A stretch of 8,668 bases of DNA. It comes from an uncultured Actinomyces sp. GTDB taxonomy: Bacteria > Actinomycetota > Actinomycetes > Actinomycetales > Actinomycetaceae. Positions within the stretch are counted from its first letter, which is position 1, and every line of letters begins with the position of its first letter. This document shows positions 1-5,575 of this stretch, one piece after another. The notes under the pieces are model-generated. The model was not told the DNA's origin. It ran no database searches and saw only the letters and a program-made list of their open reading frames with translations. The position numbers were made by a program, and so were the translations under genes. Location: the NCBI GenBank assembly GCA_902773415.1, contig CACYEE010000089.1:1-8668 (forward strand), read 5' to 3'.

Positions 1-12
1 CGCTCCTGCCGG

Positions 13-468
13 CTACTGGCCCCAGCTTGCCGCGGCCTTCCCGCTTCCTCTCCTCCTGCCGTGGGCTGCGTTAAGGTGGATGCGGCAAAAATACGCGGTG
101 CCGTTGACGGCTGCCGCTGCCAGGGCTGCGTATTTCGCGCGTGCTTTCGCCGTTGTCCCGCAGCCTGGCAGGCCTCGACATCCCCGGCAAGCTCGGCCTT
201 CGCCAAAGGCCAGTCCTGACCCGCACGGCCCCCTGACAACCGGAAAGAAACGCATCCGCACAACCCGCCCGCAATCATCCGACCATCCCCGGCATCGGCT
301 CCGCCTTCCAGCCGTCCGCATCGATATGCACGCGAACGCGCCGAGCGCCCCGACCCGCCACCTCCACCCCCACGGAGCCGATATGGCCGGCTCCGCTCCC
401 GCCGCCTGCTCGGCAAGAGCGAGGGCGCTGCGCGCACGCTCAAGACGCAAAGCCGCGCTTTCCGCCAT
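13..468 (-). CDS. Uncertain small protein gene, reading frame apparently disrupted
   Basis: I do not recognise this gene. The ATG at 466-468 has one of the best Shine-Dalgarno sequences in the window (AAGGAGGAGGG, 4 nt before the start), arguing that translation really begins here. The first 27 or so codons look coding and give an alanine/leucine-rich helix (MAESAALRLERARSALAL). After that the frame gives an implausible run rich in Trp and Arg down to a TAG at 13-15. A different minus-strand frame then looks better: from about 385 to a TGA at 275-277 it reads as a beta-rich stretch (VGVEVAGRGARRVRVHID) with GC-rich third positions. Its TGA overlaps an ATG (ATGA, 275-278) opening a third frame that stays open to the window edge. 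A frameshift, sequencing error or decaying gene would all fit. The whole reading may be wrong. Confidence 0.3.
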   Translation of the reverse strand: MAESAALRLERARSALALAEQAAGAEPAISAPWGWRWRVGALGAFACISMRTAGRRSRCRGWSDDCGRVVRMRFFPVVRGPCGSGLAFGEGRACRGCRGLPGCGTTAKARAKYAALAAAAVNGTAYFCRIHLNAAHGRRRGSGKAAASWGQ

Positions 469-615
469 AAGACCCTCCTCCTTCCTGACGCTCTTTCCCC
501 GAAAACCGCGCCGAACAGTCGGGACATGCGAGAGGGCGGCAGGAAAAGAAGCTCCCCACCGTGCCGGCAACCCCAAAGCACGAAACGGTCCAGAGCAAAA
601 CCGGGGATTTTTCGC

Positions 616-621
616 TAAGGT
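616..621 (+). promoter_or_regulatory. Candidate -10 box (TAAGGT) or SD of the PEBP gene
   Basis: TAAGGT matches the actinobacterial -10 pattern TANNNT and lies exactly 7 nt before the ATG at 629, the spacing expected if transcription starts on the ATG itself. The same bases contain TAAGG, which could instead act as a Shine-Dalgarno at 8 nt spacing. There is no convincing -35 hexamer at 16-18 nt upstream. The two readings cannot be separated from sequence alone. Confidence 0.35.
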
Positions 622-628
622 TTCCTTC

Positions 629-1156
629 ATGGACCTTACACGCCCCGTCGCGCCCGATCCCTACGAGATCCTGCCGCGCTTTCCCGAATTCTCCCTGACA
701 TCCGACACGATCGCCGAAGGCGAGCGCATGCCCGACCTGTGCTCCGGCGTCGGCGACAACGTCTCCCCGCATCTGCGCTGGGAAGGCTTCCCGCCCGAGA
801 CGAAGTCCTTCGCCGTCACCTGCTTCGATCCGGACGCGCCCACGCCGTCGGGCTTCTGGCATTGGACCGTCATCGACATTCCCGCCTCCGTCGCCGAATT
901 CGCCGAAGGCGCAGGCGCAAGCGACGCGACGCTGCCGGCCGGATTCCACGTGCGCAACGACGCAAACGAGCCGGCTTGGATGGGCGCGGCACCGCCCGTG
1001 GGCGACCACGAGCACCGCTACATCTTCGTCGTGCGCGCCCTTGACGTCGAAACGCTCGGCATCGATCCGGCCGATTCGACACCGACGCGAGTCGCCTTCG
1101 CCACGCTGTTCCACACGATCGCGCAGTCTCGCCTGACCGTCACCTACCAACGCTAG
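629..1156 (+). CDS. YbhB/YbcL-family (PEBP-like) protein
   Basis: 175 aa, the normal length for bacterial phosphatidylethanolamine-binding-protein relatives. The family fold is visible in order: an N-terminal strand with P-x-F-S-L-T-S (about 18-25), the DPDAP ligand-pocket motif (68-72), GFWHW (75-79) leading into the next core strand, and the APPVGDHEHRYIF block (121-133), followed by a C-terminal helix and strand. These are the conserved anion-pocket residues of the family. No signal peptide is seen, so it is probably cytosolic. The biochemical role of bacterial members is largely unknown; E. coli YbhB is the usual reference. The frame stays open upstream to position 80, but the upstream part is Arg/Pro-rich and unlike a protein. 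ATG 629 starts precisely where similarity begins and has TAAGG upstream. The gene is followed 4 nt later by trmL, probably in one transcript. Confidence 0.92.
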   Translation: MDLTRPVAPDPYEILPRFPEFSLTSDTIAEGERMPDLCSGVGDNVSPHLRWEGFPPETKSFAVTCFDPDAPTPSGFWHWTVIDIPASVAEFAEGAGASDATLPAGFHVRNDANEPAWMGAAPPVGDHEHRYIFVVRALDVETLGIDPADSTPTRVAFATLFHTIAQSRLTVTYQR

Positions 1157-1160
1157 CCCC

Positions 1161-1634
1161 GTGTTCCATATCGTCTACCTCGAACCGGAGATCCCCGGCA
1201 ACACCGGTGCCGCAATCCGCCTTGCAGCCTGCACCGGAGCCACGCTGCACCTTGTGGAGCCGCTCGGCTTCGACTTCGACGACAAGCACCTCAAGCGCGC
1301 CGGCCTCGACTACCACGACCTCGCAGACCTGCATGTCCATAAGGATTTCGACGCCTGCCTTGCCGATCTCGGCAACGTGCGCATCTTCGCCTTCACCGGG
1401 CACACCGGCAATTCCTTCGCCGAAGAGGCCTACCGGCCCGGCGACGCCTTCCTCTTCGGCAAGGAGTCGGTTGGCCTTCCGGTGTGGGCCCTCACGCATC
1501 CGGCAATCACGAAGACCGTCCGTATTCCGATGGCTCCCCGCCGCCGCTCTCTCAACCTCTCCAACGCCACCGCCATCGCCGTCTACGAGGCCTGGCGGCA
1601 CAACGGTTTCGACGGCGCGGCACCCTTCTCCTGA
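1161..1634 (+). CDS. trmL: tRNA (cytidine(34)-2'-O)-methyltransferase TrmL
   Basis: 157 aa SPOUT-superfamily methyltransferase, the same length as E. coli TrmL (YibK), which it closely resembles. The family transfers a methyl group from S-adenosylmethionine to the 2'-OH of the wobble nucleotide (C/U34) of tRNA-Leu isoacceptors. The three SpoU motifs are complete: EPEIPGNTGAAIR (8-20) with the conserved Asn14 and Arg20; FGKESVGLP (99-107); and IPM (122-124) followed by SLNLSNA (130-136), which form the trefoil-knot cofactor site. It has only the minimal catalytic domain, as expected for TrmL. The start is GTG, 4 nt after the stop of the PEBP gene, without a visible Shine-Dalgarno, so translation is probably coupled to that gene. 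It converges with the HTH gene on the other strand across 18 nt. Confidence 0.95.
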   Translation: MFHIVYLEPEIPGNTGAAIRLAACTGATLHLVEPLGFDFDDKHLKRAGLDYHDLADLHVHKDFDACLADLGNVRIFAFTGHTGNSFAEEAYRPGDAFLFGKESVGLPVWALTHPAITKTVRIPMAPRRRSLNLSNATAIAVYEAWRHNGFDGAAPFS

Positions 1635-1652
1635 CGCGCCCTTTTGCCGCCT

Positions 1653-1973
1653 TCAGGAATCCTCGCGCGAAAGGTAGACCGAATCCGCTCCCTTCGCCGC
1701 CACGCGCACAAGTTCCTGCGGATCGAGGGCAAGCGCCCTGGCAAGGCACAGAAGCGTCACGAGGCGCGGATTGGCCGGACTTCCGGTGCGCGAATTGGAA
1801 AACCCGTGCTCAAGCTCCTGGTAATGACGCTTGTCCATTCCGGCCGCCGCAGCCACCTTCCCCTGCGAAAGCCCGAGTTCCCTGCGGCGGGCGTGCAGGA
1901 GTTTCCCGAATTGGCGCGCTGCCGCCTTCGCTTCCCAAGGGTCGATGCCGCCCTCGATCCGCACAGCCGTCAT
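1653..1973 (-). CDS. Small XRE-family helix-turn-helix protein
   Basis: 106 aa. A Cro/C1-type HTH domain occupies about residues 21-90: helix 1 FGKLLHARRRELGLSQ, the turn and recognition region GKVAAAAGMDKRHYQELEHG, then NPRLVTLLCLARALALDPQEL as the last helices. It has no catalytic or sensory domain and no membrane segment, so it is probably a DNA-binding regulator. Its target is unknown. The ATG (1971-1973) overlaps the TGA of the upstream RNA methyltransferase gene as ATGA, with GAGG 6 nt before the start, so it is translationally coupled to that gene and is last in the operon. The reading frame is open further upstream, but that part is Arg-rich shadow sequence inside the methyltransferase gene. 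Confidence 0.87.
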   Translation of the reverse strand: MTAVRIEGGIDPWEAKAAARQFGKLLHARRRELGLSQGKVAAAAGMDKRHYQELEHGFSNSRTGSPANPRLVTLLCLARALALDPQELVRVAAKGADSVYLSREDS

Positions 1974-2824
1974 CGAAGCCTCAACTCCCAGCAGGTCACC
2001 GCCGTTGCAGCCGCCACGTTCAGGGAATCGACATGCCCTGCCATCGGGATGATCACGGCGTGGTCCGCTTCGGCGATTGTCCGCGCCTTGAGGCCGTCGC
2101 CCTCGGTTCCCATGACGACGGCGACCTTCGAATCGTCGCAAACCACCTCGGGAAGCGCCGAGAATACGTCGAGGGCGATGGCGTCCTCGTCGAGGGCAAG
2201 AGCGGCCGTCACGTAGCCGGCTTCGCGAAGGCGCTCCATCGAAGCCGGCCAGCTGGAAATGCGCGTCCAGGGAACCTGGAAAACGGTTCCCATCGATACC
2301 CGGACGGAGCGGCGATAAAGAGGATCGGCGCAATCGTCGGTAACGAGAATCGCATCGACGCCGAGGGCGGCCGCGGAACGAAAGATCGCGCCCACGTTCG
2401 TGTGGTCGACCAGAGCTTCAAGCACCACGACCCGGCGCGCGCCCTCTCCTCCTCGAAGACGGGACAGCAGCTCGAAGGGTTCTTCAAGGGGAGGCCGATG
2501 CATGGCGGCCATCGATCCTCGGTGCATGTTGTATCCGACGATATCCTTGAGCAGCTCCTCGTCGGCAAGGAAAACGGGAACCTCGCCGCCGTCCCTTGCC
2601 CCGGTCGCCTTCTCGATCCACGGTTCAAGGTCCGCCAGCCACTTCTCGACAGCGAGGAACGACCGCGGAACATGGCCCTCCTGGATGGCCCTCATGATGA
2701 CCTTTGTCGATTCGGCCATGTAGAGGCCGCGCTCCGCCTCCAGATGCTTGCGAAGGTTGACGTCGTTGAGCCTCGTGTAGTCCTCGAGCCTCGGATCGGC
2801 AAGGTCTGCCACGCGAACGATCAC
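1970..2824 (-). CDS. SpoU/TrmH-family RNA 2'-O-methyltransferase
   Basis: 284 aa from the GTG at 2822-2824. It has the two-domain layout of rRNA/tRNA ribose 2'-O-methyltransferases: an N-terminal L30e-like substrate-binding domain (about 1-115, with DPRLEDYTRL and the GLYMAESTKVI strand), then a SPOUT catalytic domain (about 130-284). SpoU motif 1 is DHTNVGAIFRSA (140-151, Asn143 and Arg149); motif 2 is VVMGTEGDGL (236-245); motif 3 is IPMAGHVDSLNVAAA (259-273). It should methylate a ribose in rRNA or tRNA using S-adenosylmethionine; the target nucleotide cannot be read from the sequence. The frame is open further upstream, but GTG is chosen because family similarity begins there, GAGGG lies 11 nt before it, and it sits 4 nt after the SPFH stop. 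Its own stop overlaps the start of the HTH gene. Confidence 0.93.
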   Translation of the reverse strand: MIVRVADLADPRLEDYTRLNDVNLRKHLEAERGLYMAESTKVIMRAIQEGHVPRSFLAVEKWLADLEPWIEKATGARDGGEVPVFLADEELLKDIVGYNMHRGSMAAMHRPPLEEPFELLSRLRGGEGARRVVVLEALVDHTNVGAIFRSAAALGVDAILVTDDCADPLYRRSVRVSMGTVFQVPWTRISSWPASMERLREAGYVTAALALDEDAIALDVFSALPEVVCDDSKVAVVMGTEGDGLKARTIAEADHAVIIPMAGHVDSLNVAAATAVTCWELRLR

Positions 2825-2828
2825 GGCT

Positions 2829-4034
2829 TCAGATTCCCTCGTGCTCGTCGCCAGGCATTGCGAAACCGCCGAGAGGTTCGTCGACGACGGGAATCCGCGT
2901 CGAATCGGAAAGGTCCGGACGCGCGGGAGCCTGGCCTGCCAGCTCGAAGGGGTCGGCGGACGCTCCGATTCCGATTTCGGGGGCGGCTGCCTCCGCTTCG
3001 GACACGTTCGCCGATTCCTTTGCCTCGGCCAGGGCCTGCGCCACCGAAGGCAACTCGATTTCCTCGAAAACACCGGGGGCAACGCCGGTCGATTCGACCT
3101 GCGCGCGGGCGTCGTCGCCGCCGGACGCGGCGGACGCGGAGAAGCCGCCGGAGACGGCCGACAAGGCCGCGGTCAGCTCGGTCGGAACGATCCACATCTT
3201 CGAGGATTCGGACTTTGCGATCTCCGGGAGCATCTTGATGTACTCGTAGGAAAGCAGCTTCGGATCGGCATTGCCCTTGTGGATCGCGTCGAAAACCTGA
3301 AGGATGGCCGAAGCTTCGCCCGCTGCGCGCAGCCGGGCGGATTGGGCCTCGCCCTCGGCACGCAGAACGGCGGCCTGCTTGGCTGCTTCGGCCTCGAGAA
3401 TCGCGGCCTGCTTGTTGCCCTGGGCCGTCAAGATCGCAGACTGCTTGAGACCGTCGGCGGTAAGGACCTGGGCGCGGCGGTCGCGCTCGGCCTTCATCTG
3501 CTGTTCCATCGCGGTTCGCACGGAAGCGGGAGGATCGATTTCCTTCAGCTCGACGCGGGTCACTCGGATGCCCCATTTGCCGGTGGCGTCGTCGAGTTCG
3601 CCGCGAAGCTGGCCGTTGATGGTGTCGCGGCCGTTGATGGCCTGTTCCATGTCCATCTTGCCGATGATGTTGCGCATCGTGGTGACGGCAAGCTGTTCGA
3701 TGGCGAGCATCGGATTGGCGATCTCGTAGGTCGCCGCCTCCGGCAAGGTGATCTGGTAATAGATGACGGTGTCGATCGACACGTTGATGTTGTCGGCGGT
3801 AATCACGGTCTGGGGCTGGAAAGGCACCACCTGTTCGCGCGTATCGATCGTGGCGCGCACGCGGTCGATGAAGGGCACGAGGAAGTGGAGTCCGGGGTCG
3901 AGGGTATTGGAATACTTTCCGAGCCGTTCGACGATGACCTTCGAGCCCTGCTGCACCATGACGACGGCACGGAAGATCGCTCCCACGATAAGGACGAGCA
4001 GGACGATGAGCAGAGTGCTGAAAACTCCAGGCAT
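2829..4034 (-). CDS. SPFH/Band 7 (stomatin-like) membrane protein
   Basis: 401 aa. Residues 4-27 form a single hydrophobic N-terminal membrane anchor. The SPFH/PHB domain follows (about 28-190), with the paraslipin-type landmarks ERLGKYSNTLDPGLHFLVPF (36-55), the DTREQVV strand (64-70), TADNINVSIDTVIYYQI (79-95) and ELKEIDPP (162-169). Then comes an alanine-rich coiled coil with 11-residue repeats (193-236), the conserved LLSYEYIKMLPEIAKS segment (260-275), and an acidic, low-complexity, presumably disordered tail (about 300-401). SPFH proteins oligomerise on the membrane into scaffolds or cages and form microdomains. This one lies downstream of an nfeD gene, its usual genetic and physical partner. 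AAAAGGAG lies 5 nt before the ATG. The tail is the least conserved part. The RNA methyltransferase gene begins 4 nt after its stop. Confidence 0.93.
   Translation of the reverse strand: MPGVFSTLLIVLLVLIVGAIFRAVVMVQQGSKVIVERLGKYSNTLDPGLHFLVPFIDRVRATIDTREQVVPFQPQTVITADNINVSIDTVIYYQITLPEAATYEIANPMLAIEQLAVTTMRNIIGKMDMEQAINGRDTINGQLRGELDDATGKWGIRVTRVELKEIDPPASVRTAMEQQMKAERDRRAQVLTADGLKQSAILTAQGNKQAAILEAEAAKQAAVLRAEGEAQSARLRAAGEASAILQVFDAIHKGNADPKLLSYEYIKMLPEIAKSESSKMWIVPTELTAALSAVSGGFSASAASGGDDARAQVESTGVAPGVFEEIELPSVAQALAEAKESANVSEAEAAAPEIGIGASADPFELAGQAPARPDLSDSTRIPVVDEPLGGFAMPGDEHEGI
3327..3458 (-). repeat. Four in-frame 11-codon (hendecad) repeats in the SPFH gene
   Basis: Residues 193-236 of the SPFH protein consist of four consecutive 11-residue units, for example ADGLKQSAILT and AQGNKQAAILE. 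Each begins with Ala and has Gln at position 6, Ala at 8 and Leu at 10; a degenerate fifth unit follows. The periodicity is also visible in DNA: CGGCCTGCTTG occurs on the plus strand at 3371-3381 and again exactly 33 nt later at 3404-3414. An 11-residue period indicates a right-handed coiled coil, a known feature of the helical region after SPFH domains. Confidence 0.8.
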
Positions 4035-4081
4035 GATGACTCCTTTTGTCTGACAGGTTGCGGCGTGGCGGCGTGTCGGGA

Positions 4082-4102
4082 CGTGCCGGCCACGACGGCA
4101 CG
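4082..4102 (-). other. Short stem-loop between nfeD and the SPFH gene
   Basis: A perfect 7-bp inverted repeat, CGTGCCG (4082-4088) and CGGCACG (4096-4102), with a 7-nt loop, lies in the 100-nt gap between nfeD and the SPFH gene. No T-run follows on the minus strand, so it does not look like an intrinsic terminator. It could be an mRNA processing or stability element, or chance in GC-rich DNA. Confidence 0.3.
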
Positions 4103-4134
4103 GGGAACAAGGACGGCGGAAGGCAGGGCGCGAA

Positions 4135-4557
4135 TCACGCGGGCGGCTCGACGACGGCGGTCGCCCCGTCGATGGCGACGACGCGGACCGTCGAGCCCGC
4201 AGCAATCGGGCCGCCCGCCGAACGCGCGGACCATACATCGCCGGAAATCTTCACGCGTCCCGCAACGGAATCGACGGCGGTGACGGCAATGGCATCCTTG
4301 CCGACAAGGACATCGGCCGATCCTGCCCGCGACCCCGCAACGTTGAAATGGTTCTTGGCCCACGGCCGCACAAGAACGAGAAGGCTCGCGGCAACGACGG
4401 CGAAGACGAGAATCTGAATCCAGATGTTGCCGATTGCCGCCGCCGCGCCCGCTGCGGCAATCGCTCCGGCACCGAGCATCAGGAACGTGAAGTCCGTTGT
4501 GAAGATTTCGATGGCCAGGGCGACGAGGCCGGCAATGAGCCATACGGTCCATGGCAT
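4135..4557 (-). CDS. NfeD-like membrane protein, short form
   Basis: 140 aa. The N-terminal half is hydrophobic, with about three membrane segments (roughly 4-20, 24-42 and 46-64). After a short linker the C-terminal half (about 82-138) is a soluble beta-barrel of the NfeD OB-fold type, with VGKDAIAVTAVDSVAGRVKI, then DVWSARSA and the final strands VRVVAIDGATAVVEP. This is the short NfeD class, which lacks the ClpP-like serine protease domain found in the long class. Short NfeD proteins are typically encoded next to stomatin/SPFH genes and are thought to work with them at the membrane; here the SPFH gene follows after 100 nt on the same strand. The frame extends 15 codons upstream, but ATG 4555-4557 has AAAGGA 7 nt before it and opens directly into the first membrane helix. 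Confidence 0.9.
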   Translation of the reverse strand: MPWTVWLIAGLVALAIEIFTTDFTFLMLGAGAIAAAGAAAAIGNIWIQILVFAVVAASLLVLVRPWAKNHFNVAGSRAGSADVLVGKDAIAVTAVDSVAGRVKISGDVWSARSAGGPIAAGSTVRVVAIDGATAVVEPPA

Positions 4558-4600
4558 GGCGCAATCCTTTCTTCCCGAGATACGGCGGCTTGCTCCGGCC

Positions 4601-4631
4601 ATTCTACCCGTCGCGCGAAGAAGGGCCGCAA
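4601..4631 (-). promoter_or_regulatory. Candidate promoter for nfeD and downstream genes
   Basis: Reading the minus strand, TTGCGG (4626-4631) and TAGAAT (4601-4606) are separated by 19 nt in the 96-nt gap between the ABC ATPase gene and nfeD. TAGAAT fits the actinobacterial TANNNT box well. TTGCGG matches TTGACA at four of six positions, and the spacing is slightly long. It would let nfeD, the SPFH gene, the methyltransferase and the HTH gene be transcribed apart from the ABC gene. Confidence 0.35.
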
Positions 4632-4653
4632 TCCGCCACGGGGCAGTCCCGTT

Positions 4654-5484
4654 CTACATGTTCCCTGCGCGGCCCCTCGCCCGTGGCCGGTCTCGTTCGC
4701 CGGAAGCGATGGCCCGGTAGCGTCCGGCTTCGCGCCGGACGTCGAGGTCGAGCCCGAAGAGTCCGGAGAGCACGGGCGAGGACAGGGTTTCCTCAAGTGG
4801 CCCGGCGGCATAGGCGCGCCCGTCGCGCACGAGGAGCGCATGGGTAAAGCCTGGCGGAATCTCCTCGACGTGGTGGGTTACGAGAATCGGGGCGGGAGCG
4901 CAGGCCGCGACGAGATCGGCGAGGGCGGCGAGGAACCGTTCCCGCCCGCCGAGGTCGAGGCCCGAGGCAGGTTCGTCGAGGACGAGGATTTCGGGTGTCC
5001 CCATGAGGGCGCGCGCGATGGCGATGCGTTTGCGTTCGCCCGTGGACACTCCCCGCAAGGAACGGAAGGCCAGATGGGCGATGCCAAGCTCCGCGAGGAC
5101 ACGTGCGGCCCTCGCGTCGTCCTCGGGCCCGCACTCTTCGCGAAACTTCGCAAGATGGCCGAACTTTCCCGTTTTCACGATGTCGGCAACGCACTGCCCG
5201 GGCGGGAAGCGCATGTCGAGGCAGGCCGAGGCAAGGGCGACGCGGGGCCAGATCTCGGTCCGAACGTCGACTCTTCCGAGGCGCATGCCAAGGATGTCGA
5301 CCCGCCCTGCGGTGGGAAACAGCCGGCCCGAGAGCACGGAAACCGCGGTTGTCTTGCCGGCGCCGTTCGGGCCGAGCACGACCCAGCGTTCGCCCGGCAT
5401 GATTCGCCAGTCGAGGCCATCGAGAATCGGGCGACCGGCCCGGCGCACGGTGACGCCGCGCATGTCGAGAATCGGGGTCGCCAC
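4654..5484 (-). CDS. Stand-alone ABC-type ATPase subunit
   Basis: 276 aa, a single nucleotide-binding domain with no membrane segment. Walker A is GPNGAGKTT (38-46), the signature is VSTGERKRIAIARAL (146-160), Walker B is ILVLDEPASGLD (166-177) and the H-loop histidine lies in THH (203-205). The signature is STGER rather than LSGGQ, and the short form resembles ModF/YlmA-type ATPases. No permease or binding protein is encoded nearby, so the partner and substrate are unknown; it may be soluble or use a distant permease. At the usual Q-loop position (RVALASA, about 81-87) there is no glutamine; the only Gln in the protein is residue 97. The last 20 or so residues are an Arg-rich tail. The GTG start has GGAG 6 nt upstream; the open frame extends further up into the glgA terminator hairpin and is not used. 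It is the first gene after that terminator. Confidence 0.9.
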   Translation of the reverse strand: MATPILDMRGVTVRRAGRPILDGLDWRIMPGERWVVLGPNGAGKTTAVSVLSGRLFPTAGRVDILGMRLGRVDVRTEIWPRVALASACLDMRFPPGQCVADIVKTGKFGHLAKFREECGPEDDARAARVLAELGIAHLAFRSLRGVSTGERKRIAIARALMGTPEILVLDEPASGLDLGGRERFLAALADLVAACAPAPILVTHHVEEIPPGFTHALLVRDGRAYAAGPLEETLSSPVLSGLFGLDLDVRREAGRYRAIASGERDRPRARGRAGNM

Positions 5485-5497
5485 GGCTCTCTCCCGT

Positions 5498-5565
5498 CGC
5501 AAGGAAGAACAGCCGGTGCCAGGCGCCCGTGGCTCCGGTCCCGGAACCATCGGCACCTGGCACCG
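5498..5565 (-). terminator. Long-hairpin terminator after glgA
   Basis: A 10-bp perfect inverted repeat, CGGTGCCAGG (5514-5523) and CCTGGCACCG (5556-5565), encloses further paired segments: GCC/GGC, TGG/CCA and TCC/GGA around a GGTCCC loop. On the minus strand it is followed by a pyrimidine tract TGTTCTTCCTT (5502-5512). It lies just after the glgA stop and before the ABC gene, so it probably ends glgA mRNA. The T-tract is interrupted, so some read-through is possible. Confidence 0.65.
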
Positions 5566-5575
5566 AACCTTCGAA

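Noticed and set aside
80..628. Long N-terminal extension of the PEBP protein in the same open frame
   Set aside because: The translation is Arg/Pro/Ala-rich with no domain character; family similarity, and the TAAGG or TAAGGT signal, begin at ATG 629.
1629..1658. Inverted repeat at the trmL/HTH junction as a bidirectional terminator
   Set aside because: Only 6 bp of stem around an 18-nt loop and no flanking T-run; too weak for an intrinsic terminator.
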